Positions 10,561 to 24,500 of a stretch of DNA of 64,000 bases are shown here, piece by piece. The notes beneath the pieces were generated by a model. It saw nothing but the letters and a program-made list of their open reading frames with translations. It had not been told where the DNA came from and did not search any database. A program made the position numbers and the translations under genes. The stretch is from Bactericera cockerelli (Eukaryota > Arthropoda > Insecta > Hemiptera > Triozidae): contig CM044958.1 of assembly GCA_024516035.1 (NCBI GenBank), positions 43,394,436 through 43,458,435 on the forward strand, read 5' to 3'. Each line of letters starts with the position of its first letter. The first letter of the stretch is position 1.

Positions 10561-13500
10561 CGTAGAATAAGAAGGAATGTGCTCTTTTCTATCATCTCTG
10601 TGAAAATGAAGGAGAAATACCCCTTAAAAGTATATTTTTTTTCTCGATTTTAAAGTGGGGGAAGCATACTCATTAGCATGATAATAACACTCTTATATTT
10701 GCTTTCCTGAAAAGTCGATTTTCGACATTCCTGGTTCTTCTACTCCACCCATTCATTTGTTGAATTTATCCAAGGAAATTGCATAGAACATTCAACAACA
10801 CATAAAAATTGTATATATTATTAAGAGCTAGTCATCTGTGTTATTATGTCAGACTTTTTAGTGGGTAGCATCAACAATATAATATAGGAAAACTAATATT
10901 TCTTCTTTTACTGTGTCTTATCCCGCTCAAGCAAGTCGACGTTGTTCAACTTCATGGTCGAGGTTGGTTGGTTTTGGCACATTTTTACAGCTGGATGCCC
11001 TTTCTAACACCAACTGTCCCCCCGTCTCGCCTCCTAGGTGGTGGCCAAGCAGCTGCGCGACACCAACTCCATGGTGGAGGAGTTCATGCTCCTCGCCAAC
11101 ATCTCCGTGGCGGAGAAGATCCACCGCGAGTTCCCGGACAACGCGCTGCTGCGCCGCCACCCCGTGCCTCCGCCGGCCAACTTCGAGCCTCTGCTGCACG
11201 CGGCCCGGCGGCAAGGCTTCGAGCTCGCCGTGGCCAGCGGCAAGGAGTTGGCCGCCTCGCTGGACGCGGCCGTCAAGCCCGAGAACCCCTACTTCAACAC
11301 CATGCTCCGGATCATTGCCACGCGCTGCATGCTGCAGGTAAGTTAAATGATTTAGTTAGCCAGCGTCGATGGCATGTTGAATACACCGTTTCCCTCCAGA
11401 ACACCGAAGTTAAGCGACATCCAGCGAGGTTAAGACTTGTATGGGTGACCATTCAAATTCTAATTCTCGTGACGCTGGCTTTTCCCGGCCCCACTCAGGC
11501 TGGGTGAGGTCAATGTGAGTAGCAGGTTTGTGAGTTTCTCACACGATGGAGGGTAAAACCCCCGTCGTGATATGACCATGGCAGTTGAAAGCGACGTTAA
11601 AACCCCACTTAAAAAAAAAAAATGATTTAGACAGAGGCGCAATATATCTTCGTCCCTCTGGTGTATGAAACACTGGGGCCCTGGTCTGTCGAAACTAAAA
11701 AGTTCTTAAATGTTGTGGGTGACAATTTGATCCGTGCCACTGGCACTCAAAGTGCCAAAGAATTCTTGCTGCAGAGATTAACCATAGCGATTCAACGCGG
11801 CAATGCAGCCTGCATTCTTGGTACTCTACCACATGTCAGTGGCATGGACCATATATACAACCTGAAATAGATGTGATAGTGTGATAGTTCATTTTCCGTC
11901 CATTTAGACAGTGGTGTATGATTGAAATATTACCTAGCTAGAAAGTGAAAATAATACAAGTAACTGTGATGGTTAAGTAAATAATAATAATAGTAAAATT
12001 TTAATGGTGGAAATAATGATAACAACAATCATCATAGGCGATGATGTTGATGTTAATGGAAATTGATTATTTCATACAAAAAGAAATTATTTTATACAAA
12101 AAGAAATAGAAATATAAAGGATAGTAGTTATAATTTGCACAAAAACTAGAACAAGGCTGCATCCCACGACACAAGGACCATACTTCATAGGTGTGGCCCT
12201 TAGTGTGAGATGACGACAGCCAAAAGAAACTAGCATAAGTTCAATTAAAAATATTATGCATTCGTTTGTTTACTTTTGCAGTGTATGTCACGCGAAAATT
12301 CGCTCCTCAAATTTAATATTTTTTTGAAGTTTAAAAGCATTTTTTGATTGTTTCCTTTAACAAAAGTGCTAATTTAGACTTTCTCTTCCTTTTGAGTGCA
12401 TTTGTTCTTTGTGGGAAGTTCTTATTACACCTTTTTACTGTGTTTTTTATAATGAAAACTGAACTTTTTCCTGTGATAACAAGATGGTTGCCATAGAAAC
12501 CTTTCAACCCCTCTCCTCCTATCCATGATCAACTGAATATTTCTTGCTTCGTCTCACCCGCTTGAAATTTTCCAAAATTTCAGCCAGTTAATAAAAAAAT
12601 TATAATCACCACTTTGTAATTTTCTCCGTTTTCCCATTACCCACCATGACCTCCAGTAAACCTCTCTCTTTTTCTTCTGTTCTCAACGGCAATAGTCGAC
12701 GTAACTCTCCTTTCTTCCCGAAGAGCGCAGCTCCGTCCTCATTTAGCGCGTCTTTCTCCCGGGTGGTTCAAAGTAAAACGGTGAACGATTCTCTCCTGCT
12801 CCCCTTGGAATGCGCGTTCTATCTCCCTTATCATGAGTCCATTTCTCATGACAAATATTTTATCACTATTGGGGAAATGGTTGGCTTTCAAAATATTATT
12901 TATGGTGGAAAAAATGGACTAAGAATGGTAATGCACCTTGCGTCCCAACAGATAGTTGATGATTTTGTTTTGAAAAATGATACAATCCTGATTGATGACA
13001 AAGTGTTGCCGGTTAAAAAGCTTATAGATCCAGGTTTGGTGCTTTACCTACATAATACGGTTCCTCATCTACCAAATACAGTGATAGAAGAAGAGCTCAA
13101 AAAACACGTCCGACTCTTGTCAGAAATAAAGCTATCGAACTATGGTATGAAAGATCCTCGTCTGAGGCATGTACTAGCCTACAAGAGGCAAGTCCAGATT
13201 CCTTCGGAAGAAAAAAGCAAAGTTCCTATGCAAATAACGGTTACATGGAAAAATATTCCTTATTCTATTCCACTTCTATTTGATGCCCCCCGATGCTACA
13301 ATTGCGGTAAAGAAGGACACATTTCAAAAAATTGTTCTGAAACTACCAATACTCCTGCCCAAAAAAGGCTAGGTGACATCATGCTGTCGACATCTTCATC
13401 CCCCATGGTTGCCGCAGTTCCAACTGTTGACTTTGGTACTCCCCCTCCTGCCATCAGTACTGTTGAGTTAAGAACCTCAGTCCCGGAGGAAAATATTGCT

Positions 13501-16500
13501 ATCGTCTGTCCAACCGCTGATTCACATACGGAAATAGAAGATTCGGAATTTATGTCCCAAAGCTCTATCTCCAGCTCCAGCCTAGGTGAACCTCGTGAGA
13601 TTGAGCAAGATCTCATCCCAAAGTTCGCCATCCGCCGATCGTCATCCTCGCCGCTCCTCAATGAAGATAAGAAAACTGATTTCCCATCTCTCCCTTCCCC
13701 TCCTTCTGTCCTGAGTCAGGAAAACAAAATGAAAAGAAATCTATCCCCTGCTGAAAATACTACAGAGAAAAAAGTTAAAACTCACAACTCTTCTACAGAT
13801 CCCGAGATGACGGAAGGATTCAAATGTTTGGTTCAGAAAATATTAGTGGAAAATCAAGAATCCGCTTTCACCTGTGAAGATTTCTGCAGTCTCATGGCCA
13901 ACCTGAGGAGCTCCCAGAAAAAGCAGGAAATACTTCTCCAATCTGGTTTTCCTCTTGAGAACATAGAAAAAGTTCTGTCAGCTATTCTTACTTCCTCAGA
14001 TGTTACACCTAATATTAGGGCGCGCGTCACACGCTTGCTCAAATGCAATTTATTTGAGCAAATGGAAACTTAGTATCAATGTTAAACATACTATAATTTT
14101 TTTTTCTTCTTATTTTTACTTATTTACATTATCATGCCATTTACTATCGTTCCACTGTATTATGTATATTCTCACTTTTTTCGAGTGTGCAAACTTTTAA
14201 CCCTGTTTTTTAGCAGTCATCTGATGATTTTTCTATTAATTTATTATCTGTTATGTTGAAATTATTTATATTTACATTTCTTACATTTTTTATCTTATTT
14301 ATTATGAATAACTTTTCTCTTTTACAATGGAATGTTAATGGCTACTTCAAACGTCTCCCCCATATACAAAAGATGTTATGTGATAAAACTCCACTTGTAG
14401 CGTGTTTTCAAGAGACAAATTTCAAACCAAATTATCTACCTTCAATTTCAAACTACAACATCTTCCGGAAAGACCGTGACCCCACTGACGCTTTGTCTGC
14501 TAGTGGCGGAGTTGCTACTTTAATTCACAAAACAGTCCGATCTAAACAATGTATGATCATCTCAGACCTTGAAGTTGTTGTAGTAGAAATTTTGTTAAAT
14601 AAGAAAATTCAAATTTGTAACATATATTTACCATCTGACAGGAGATTTACTGCTCAAGATCTGGAGAACATTACAAACCAGCTCTCCCCCCCATTCATTA
14701 TACTTGGTGATTGGAACAGTCATCATATGTTGTGGGGTTCAACTCTCACTAACAGTAGAGGAAGAGAAATAGAAAAATGGATACAAAATAATAATATCTA
14801 TCTCTTAAATGATGGCAGTCATACCTATACCAGTATGTCGTATAATTCGACATCTGCTATTGATGTTACTTTCTGCTCGAATGACCTTAGTCTTTATCTC
14901 TTATGGAACGTAGATACGTACCTAAACGATTCTGATCATTTCCCCATACATGTGACTTCCCATCAGAGAGAAGATACAAACCAGTACTCTGATTTTTCCA
15001 AGTGGCACTATAACAGAGCGGACTGGGGAGGATTTGCGGCTCAACTACATCAAAAACATGAAAATCTGACACTAGATCCTGACACAAATAAGGCTGTAAA
15101 AGCTTTCACTGATGACATTATAGCAGCATGCGAAACACATATCCCAAAATCGAATCCTAAAAACTCGAAGCCGCGTATTCCCTGGTGGACGGAAGATTGC
15201 TACAAGGCCATCAAGGAAAAAAATAAATATTATAGAAAATACAAAAGAACTCAATTGTTGGAAGATTTTATTTTGTTCAAAAAATTTCGTGCAATTAGTC
15301 GAAAAACGGTTTGGCAAGCTAAGCAAGATTCATGGAGAAAATTTACTGGTTCAATTAACTTTGGCACATCCACTAAAGAAGCCTGGAATAAAGTTAAAAG
15401 AGTACTTGGTAAAAAGAAAGATCAAATTGGCATCCCTTCCCTAAAGATTGATTCGGGTTTTACTACCGATAAGAAAGAAATTTCCGATCTTCTTGTACAT
15501 AAATTTTATCAAAACTCCGACCTTACACAACATAATTCTGAGTTTCTTTTGAACAAAGAAAATTCAGAGAGATTTCCTTTTAACTTTGATAGGAGAAATG
15601 TTGGATCATATAATGCACCTATAACTCTAAAAGAAATTGAGAGAGTCCTGATTAAAAGGAAAGATACAGCACCAGGAAAAGATCAAATATCGTATGTGAT
15701 GCTCAAGAACCTCCCTTCATCTTCTTTGAAATTACTAAACAAATTATACAACCGTATCTGGTACTCCGGCGTTATACCACTCACCTGGAAAGAATTTATT
15801 TTATCCCCTATTCCAAAACCAAATAAGAATCCTGAACTTGCTGAGAACTACAGGCCTATCACCCTCGCTTCTTGCCTCTTCAAAATACTCGAGAAAATTA
15901 TAAATGATCGACTTTTTTGTACCCTGGACTCTCAAAACTTTTTTAACAAAGTTCAGTGTGGTTTCAGAAAGCTCCATAGTACTACTGACGCACTAGTTCA
16001 TCTCGAGACAAACATTCGAGATGCTTTTGCTAATCAAGAACATTGTGTGGCTGTGAGTCTTGACATCTTACGGGCGTATGAAACAACCTGGATTTATCGC
16101 ATTTTGTCCATATTAAAAAATAATAATATTCAAGGAAATATGCTATGTTTCATTAAAAACCTGCACGAAGAAAGAAAATTCCGAGTGCGAGTCGGCTCTG
16201 TACTATCAGATTTTAGAGAGCAAAAAAATGGCATATGTCAAGGCCTTTCCATCAGCTGTACTCTTTTTCTTATTGCCATAAATGATATTGCCGACAACAT
16301 TCATCCAAAAGTAGATACCTGTATTTTTGCGGACGACTGCACTCTATTTATGCGCTCAAAATACCTGTGCGAGATAGAATCATGTCTACAATTTTCACTT
16401 AACAATCTCTCTGAATGGTCAAACTCGTCTGGTTTCATGTTTTCCCCTCAAAAATGTCAAGCTATCCATTTCTGTAGAAAGCGGAAAGCTCACAATAATC

Positions 16501-18524
16501 CTGAGTTATCAATAGCAAACCACAGTTTATTATTTGTGACCAACATGAGGCTCCTGGGTCTTCATTTTGATACTAAGCTCAATTTTAAAAATAATTTAAC
16601 ACTCCTCAAAAATGATTGTTTAAAACGATTAAATCTAATGAAAATCTTCTGCAATAATAAGTGGGGTGCAGATTATAAATCCTTACTTCTTCTCTACCGC
16701 GGATACATACGTTCCAAGCTAGATTTTGGCTGTGTTGTCTACGGATCCGCCACTGAATCATCACTGAGAACTCTGGATACTATACATCACCAAGGTGTCA
16801 GACTAGCTCTAGGTGCCTTCAAAAGCTCTCCGATTAAAAGCATTTTATCCGAAGCCGGGGAGCCACCTTTGTTATTGCGCCGTGAAATTCTCGCATGCAA
16901 TTATCTCTTCAACACCCAAAGAGACAAAAGGCACATCCACCACTCGACTCTTCTTAACAACACGGACAACCAAATTTATGAATCTAGATCTCATTTAGAA
17001 AAACCATTCAGGCTAAGAGCTAAGAATCTTTTAGATAAATATGGTGAAAGTGCTAATGCCATAAATAGTATTACTTCTTTAAAACATTCTGCTCCCTGGA
17101 TAATCCCATCTCCGCCCATCTGCTATGATCTAAGAAAATACGATAAGAAAAATAACAACCACCTAGAAATTTGTTCTGCTTTCAACATGCTTATTGCAAC
17201 ATCATACTCTCAATCGAAAGTTTTTTACACTGATGCTTCAAAAAGTGAAAACGGTACATCAGCTGCTTTTTGGTCCTCAAACGGCACCTTTGGTGTCAGA
17301 CTAAACCCTATTCTATCTATATGTAATGCTGAACTCATGGCTATAATGTATACTATATACTTCATTCTTTCCAATTGTATCTCTCATTCGGTGAATGAAA
17401 TCTTTCTTATCTGCTCTGATTCTCTTAGCGCACTTCAATCACTTCAAGACGTTTTCTCATCAAATCCCATTGCCACTAAAATAAGAACTTTACTAATTGA
17501 AAATAAAAATATAACTATCAGTTTTCTATGGATACCTTCTCATGTAGGTATCAAGGGTAACGAAGAGGCTGATAAAATTGCTAAAGATAATATATCCGAT
17601 GGTTCTCCCCTGATTAGTGATATTCCGATCCAAGACTACAAACACTTACTAAAAAGGAAAATAATTTCAAAATGGAACGAAGAATGGAAAAACCTTACAG
17701 GAAACAAGCTCCGGGAGTTAAAAAATGAAAATAAACCCTGGCATCCTCCCTCCTCGTTCACCCGTAGAGACCAAGTTTCAATCACCCGGCTCCGGATAGG
17801 TCACACTAACCTCACGCATGTTTACCTAATGAAAAAAGAGAATCCACCTGTTTGTGATACCTGTCAGTGTAGATTAACGGTAAAACATATATTGAAAGAA
17901 TGTATCAAATATCAGAATGCAAGAAACCCTAATGACCTATTTGTTTGTCTTTCATATGACCCCATTTCTGTTTTGAACTTCATAAATAAAAATTATTTGA
18001 AAATGTAATTTTTTATACTTCATAGTGTATATAACATAATTGTATGTTTGCACACTCTAATAAATTTAAATAAAAAATAAAAAAATATTATGAATTATGT
18101 AAACTGTCATTGATATTTAGTGGCCCTTAGTGTGAGATGACGACAGCCAAAAGAAACTAGCATACGTTCAATTAAAAATATTATGAATTATGTAAACTGT
18201 CATTGATATTTGAACCATTTACCTACTTGTCATGTATTAAATAAATAAAAAAAGCCCCTGAAGTCTCCAATACATATTCCCACTTTCCAATACTCTTCCG
18301 ATTTTTTTTTTATTTTCTCGTCGAGGAGCTTCGTCAAGCTGGCCGCGCTACTTTACCCACAAAATTTGGTAGCTAGCTCATTGGTAGCTAATTTTTTTGA
18401 CCATATAATATCAAGCAACATTGAGCCAGTCTAGAATTTTGATGAAAACTTATTTTCGGCATAGAAGCTGCAGCTTTTGTTCAATCGAGCTGAAATGTTC
18501 AGGGTATGTTCCTTACATGCTTGG

Positions 18525-18564
<40 letters not shown>

Positions 18565-21500
18565 AAGGACTTGATAATAATAATAATAGTTTATTTATTT
18601 ATTTTCTTTATAAATAAACATTTATACAAAGGTACTTCTCCTAAGCTTTGAAGAGCTTCTAAGAGCTGCACATGAAAGCTCTTGTTACGTGCTTTCAAGA
18701 TATTTAATCCTTCTCAAAGACCGCTTTTGAGAATTGAAGTGTCCAAGTTCACACTGGTTAAGTGTGATGCTGTCCAGATCATTCAGAGGACGGCTCAATC
18801 GGATTTCAAGGGTAAAATTGAGCTCAATCGGATTTCAAGGGTACCCTTGAGGGTCGATTTACTGGGATTTCAAGAAGACGTTATACTTTCGCACTGAAAA
18901 GACATAGAAACGTAAAATTTCGCACAGACATGCATTTTAACCATCCAAATTTATATAAGCAATTAAAAAAAAATTAAAACCTTAACGAATAGATGATAAT
19001 CCAACATTAAATAATTCAAACGTCTTGGGCGTCTTCCGCTATTTATATATCACCTAAAATTCCGTGCTGGTTCACTCAGTCAGCTTAGCCGAGTCGTTTA
19101 AGGCGCTTGCTAGCTGAGCATGTAAAGTTCAGAAGTCCTGAGTTCTAATCTCACTGCGAGCAAAGTTTTTCACAATTTTTTTTTTCTCCGATTGAGTTAA
19201 AATTTTTGTCTAAATTTCATACATGGTTAAAATTTGCTGTAATTTTTTGACCATATAATATCAAGCAACATTGAGCTAGTCTAGAATTTTGATGAAAACT
19301 TATTTTCGGCATAGAAGCTGCAGCTTTTGTTCAATCGAGCTGAAATGTTCAAGGTATGTTCCTTACTTGCTTGGCAATTAGTACTTACTACATTTATGTA
19401 TAAAATATATTTAAAATTGTATAGTGAACAAAACCCTTTGTGGGTATTTTAACGCACTCTTAACCAATTTTTTCATTGTTCTTTTTTTTTGTTGTTGTAC
19501 ATATTCAATACTGTGTCCACCATCTTTCCAAAGTCCCCCTCTCGCCCCTTAGGCCACATTTACTACATTTATGTATAAAATATATTTAAAATTGTATAGT
19601 GAACAAAACCCTTTATGGGTATTTTAACGCACTCTTAACCAATTATCCCCACCTTCAGCACAAGATTTTTTATCTTTTGAAGGTGGGTATACCCTCATTG
19701 TTTGTAGAAGATATTTGTGTAAAAAATAAATAAATGGAAATAAAACAAAAAAAAATTCATTGTTCTTCTTTTTTTGTTGTTGTACATATTCAATACTGTG
19801 TCCACCATGTTTCCAAAGTCCCCCTCTCGCCCCCCCTCAGGCTGTCTACTTCTCGAGCGGGCTCGTGCAGGAAGCAGACTTCCGCCACTACGGCCTCGCC
19901 TCGCCCATCTACACCCACTTCACCTCGCCCATCCGCCGCTACGCCGACATCATCGTGCACCGGCTCCTGGCGGCCTGCATCGGCGCCGGAGCCACCTACC
20001 CGGCGCTGCTAGACAAGAAGGCGACGGGCGCCCTGTGTCACAACCTCAACTATCGCAACCGCCAGGCCCAGTACGCGGGCCGAGCCTCGGTGGCTCTGCA
20101 CACCCATCTCTTCTTCAGGTAAAAAGCTCTGCACACCCATCTCTTCTTCAGGTAAAAAGCTCTGCACACCCATCTCTTCTTCAGGTAAAAAGCACTGCAC
20201 ACCCATCTCTTCTTCAGGTAAAAAGCTCTGCACACCCATCTCTTCTTCAGGTAAAAAGCTCTGCACACCCATCTCTTCTTCAGGTAAAAAGCTCTGCACA
20301 CCCATCTCTTCTTCAGGTAAAAAGCTGTGCACACCCATCTCTTCTTCAGGTAAAAAGCTCTGCACACCCATCTCTTCTTCAGGTAAAAAGCTCTGCACAC
20401 CCATCTCTTCTTCAGGTAAAAAGCTCTGCACACCCATCTCTTCTTCAGGTAAAAAGCTCTGCACACCCATGTCTTCTTCAGGTGGGCGACTCTTCTAAGT
20501 CGTATTTTTCTTTCTAACTAAAAAAAAATTTCCTGGTTAGGTTTTTTCCAAATATTTCCATTTTATTCCAAGGTCATTCGTGAAAGAAAAATGCGTTTGG
20601 TTACTTTTAAAGATAAACAATGGACTTAAACTATAAAAGAACTGGAAGCAAGAATTTTCTACTTCCACTTTGGTTAACTTTGGAAGTGGAAATTTTTCCT
20701 CTTCCAAAAGAAAAATGACTTGCTTCCAGTTTGGTTCATTTTATTCCCGTTTGGTTAACTTTGGTTAGAAAGAAAAATACGGCATTTGAATGGATTAGGG
20801 CCAAAAAGCTTTCTGACTTTCATAATCCTCTAATCTCTCTTTCAACTGCTTAACAACACAGACACTATCATTGGTTTTTAAAGAAAGATTTGGGTATTTT
20901 GAGAGTGCTTTTTGGAATAAGACCCTGATAAATAAATAAAGCGGAAGTCTATCCTCTACTATATTATATTGTTTGCTTACTTTGCTTGAAAAAATAAACA
21001 CTTTAAAAACTACAGAGATTTAGTTCCTGAGAAAGTATTGTGATCGATTATTCAGACTATTGAGGTTGTAATGTTTAGACTTATCATAGCGTATATTTGT
21101 ATAGTACATTGGATGTATGAAATCGGATTGCTTGTCACTCTCTGTTGTACAGTCGACACTGGATATAATAGAAACCTGAACGATTTCCAGGTCAAATGTA
21201 CGGAAAAAGAACCTCTTTATAAGAGAAACCTGGAAGAAAAAGAGAGCAGTCCCTTTTCAGTTCTCTTATATCCAGGTGGGGGGCTTCACACACCAGAATT
21301 GGTGTGTGAAGAATACCACATTATGTATGTCCCAGCAGTCATCTCTGCCATTGAAGAAAATCAATGGACTGGTCCTCCAGGTTGGGGGTTGATCATGGGG
21401 CTAACTACCTCATATCACAAAAAACTACAGTTGCGAATCCTCATAACCCGCCTCGGAATTCTGGACTGTCAAATTTGGATCTGAACTGGAATACTAACAT

Positions 21501-24500
21501 GGACACGATTTTAGGATCACGGAATAAACATGACAAATCGGATTTTAAACTTGCAACGTGGAATGTAAGAACCCTACTCCAACCTGGGAAAATGGAAGAA
21601 GTAGCCTCAGAAATGTTGAAACAAAAAATTGATATAATGGCTATTCAAGAAATAAGATGGCATGGTCAGGGCAAAATCTAAAAAAGAAATTACAGCTTTA
21701 TATACAGTGGACCCAGCAAACGAACAGGACAACTTGGAACTGGATTTATCATCAACAACAAAGTCAAAGCAAGCATCATGGATTATAAATACATAAATGA
21801 AAGGATTTGTAAAATGAGAATCAAAGGAAAATTTCGAAATACCACAATAATCTCAGCACATGCACCCACTGAAGAGAAAACAGAAGAAGAAAAAGAAACA
21901 TTTTATGATCAACTAAGTAAGGAAGTATCTTTAACTCAAAAATATGACATGCTGCTTATACTTGGCGACTTTAACGCTAAAATAGGATACAATGAAGATC
22001 AGATTGATGTAGCAGGAAAATACACATTACATGAATATAACAATAAAAATGGAGATTACCTTGTAAATTTTGCAGCACAACACGGACTATACATTAAGAG
22101 TACATCATTCCAACACAAAAAAATACACCTGGGGGCTTGGAAAATACCTGGAAGAGAAGAAGTAAACCAGATAGATCATGTTATGGTGACAAAAAGACAC
22201 TTTACTTCTATCATTGATGTTAGGGCACATAGAGGTCCAAATTGTGATTCTGATCACTATATGGTGAAAACCACTATCAGAGATAAGATGGCCAAAATAA
22301 ATACAATCGCCAGAATAAAACAATGGGATACACAGAAATTAAAAGAAGATAAAGAATGCCAAAGCAACTACCAAAGAATATTAGAAGAAAAATTGAAAGA
22401 AATCAAGGACAACGAACCATTAGAAGACAAATGGGAGAAGATCAAAGAAACAATTACACTCTCGGCACAAGAAACAATAAAAGAAAAGGAAATCAGGAGA
22501 AATAGTGGATGGTTTGACGAGGAGTGTAAAAATCTTATTGAACTCAAAAACTATGCGAGGAAGAAAATGTTGAATAGGAATACCAGAAGAAATAGTGAAC
22601 AATACAAGAACTTACGTAGAAGATGTAAACAATTAATGAAAAGAAAAAAGAAAGAAAGTCTTGATCACGAAATTCAAGAGATAGAAAATTTAAATGAACT
22701 AGGAGAGACCAGAAAGTTTTACGCTGCCACCAAGAGACTAACTAAAGATTTTCAACCTAATATTACAGGGTGCAAAAGTAGAAACGGAGCAATCATTACA
22801 GATGAAAGAGAAACACTTAAAATATGGGAACAGTATTTCGATAACCTCCTAAACATGCATCAAGTAAATGAAGAAGCATCATATGATGCAACCCAACAAA
22901 GAGACGAGGGACCAGACGGAAACAATATTGAAGAGGACAACACACCAACTAGGAAAGAGATCCAAGATGCAATAAAAACAATCAAGAACAATAAAGCTCT
23001 TGGAGAGGATACCATAGTAGGTGAGCTTATAAAATATGGAGGACTGGCACTAGAATCAGCAATACTTGATTTAATCAAAGACATATGGAGAACAGAAACA
23101 ATGCCAAGAAGTTGGAATATAGGAATAATTTGCCCAATACACAAAAAAGGTGATAAATCAGACTGTGCCAACTACAGAGGAATTACATTATTAAACACCA
23201 CTTATAAGATCCTCACAACCATACTCAATCAAAGAATCAAAGAAATATCCAACAAAAAGATCGGAGAATATCAATGTGGATTTAGGGAATCACGCGGCAC
23301 AGCTGATCAATTGTTCATCGTTCGGCAAATCATGGAAAAGTTTTATGAACACAATACAGGGTGGGGCAAAAGTCTGGAAACCCCTGAATAACTTTCGAAA
23401 TGCTTCTTTGGTAAAATTAAAAATTTGTAAGGTAAACCGGGCTAATAAGACCTTCTTTTAGAGTGGGGTCGATTTTTGTTACCGGCCCCCATGTCGGGGC
23501 CAGGGGGGCCAACTTCATTTTTTTAAATACGAACCCCCAGCTTGCGATACATTTTTGGAAAGGTCTTCAAATAAGAAATACATTGGTGCAAATTTTATTT
23601 TTTCAATATTAACTGTTTGCAAATGGCGTCCAACTTTGTGTATGCAGTAAAGTCTGGAAACCCCTGAATATCTTTTGAAAGGGATTTCTCAGTAAATTTA
23701 AAATTGTGCACGGTAAGTCGGGGTAATTAGACCTTTCCAAAAATGTATCTCAAGGTGGGGTTTCGTATTTTAAGAAATGAAATTGGCCTCCCTGGCCCCG
23801 ACATGGGGGCCGGTAAAAAAAATCGGTCCCATTCTAATATAAGGTCTTATTACCAAGGATTACCGTACACAATTTTAAATTTACTGAGAAAGCCCTTTCG
23901 AAAGATATTCAGGGGTTTCCAGACTTTACTGCATACACTAAGTTGGACGCCATTTGCAAACAGTTAATAATAAAAATATAAAATTTGCACCAATGTATTT
24001 CTTATTTAAAGACCTTTTCAAAAATGTATCGCAAGGTGGGGGTTCGTATTTAAAAAAATGAAGTTGGCCACCCTGGCCCCAACATGGGGGCCGGTAACAA
24101 AAATCGACCCCACTCTAAAAGAAGGTCTTATTAGCCCGGTTTACCGTACAAAATTTTAATTTTACCGAAGAAGCCATTCGAAAGTTATTCAGGGGTTTCC
24201 AGACTTTTGCCCCACCCTGTATAGACTTATATATACTCGCCATAGATTTCAAACAAGCCTTTGATAGCGTAAAACGTGACAAACTAAAACAGTCAATGCA
24301 GGACATGGAGATTCCCCTAAAACTCATAAATATGGCTATGATGACTATGGAAAAATCTTGTGCTAGAGTAAGAATTGATGGGAAACTAAGTGATAGTTTT
24401 AACATCACATCTGGAGTTAAACAAGGGGATAGTCTTTCAAGTACTCTCTTTATAATCCTACTACACAAAGCAATTAAAGAACTAGATCAGAGAGGTACCA

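Larger units (their letters stand above)
12259..18080 (+). mobile_element. Full-length I-type LINE with intact ORF1 and ORF2
   Basis: A 5.8-kb element is flanked by a 12-bp target-site duplication AAAAATATTATG (12247-12258 and 18081-18092; the 3' one merges with the A-rich tail). It carries a 475-codon gag-like ORF1 and a 1251-codon ORF2 with endonuclease, reverse transcriptase and RNase H, neither interrupted. It sits in Dis3 intron c/d in the sense orientation. Confidence 0.9.

Noticed and set aside
10968..11507. 179-codon and 142-codon + strand ORFs and - strand ORFs over Dis3 exon c
   Set aside because: Shadow frames of a GC-rich coding exon; the frame giving [10 protein letters not shown] matches Dis3.
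12193..18184. 67-bp direct repeats as LINE target-site duplication or short LTRs
   Set aside because: The repeats do not abut the LINE on the 3' side; a 12-bp duplication (AAAAATATTATG) does, and the element is clearly non-LTR.
20009..20470. Long - strand ORFs encoding 11-residue repeats (and their copies at 34919-35380)
   Set aside because: They are the reverse reading of the 33-bp splice-donor minisatellite; open only because 33 is divisible by 3.
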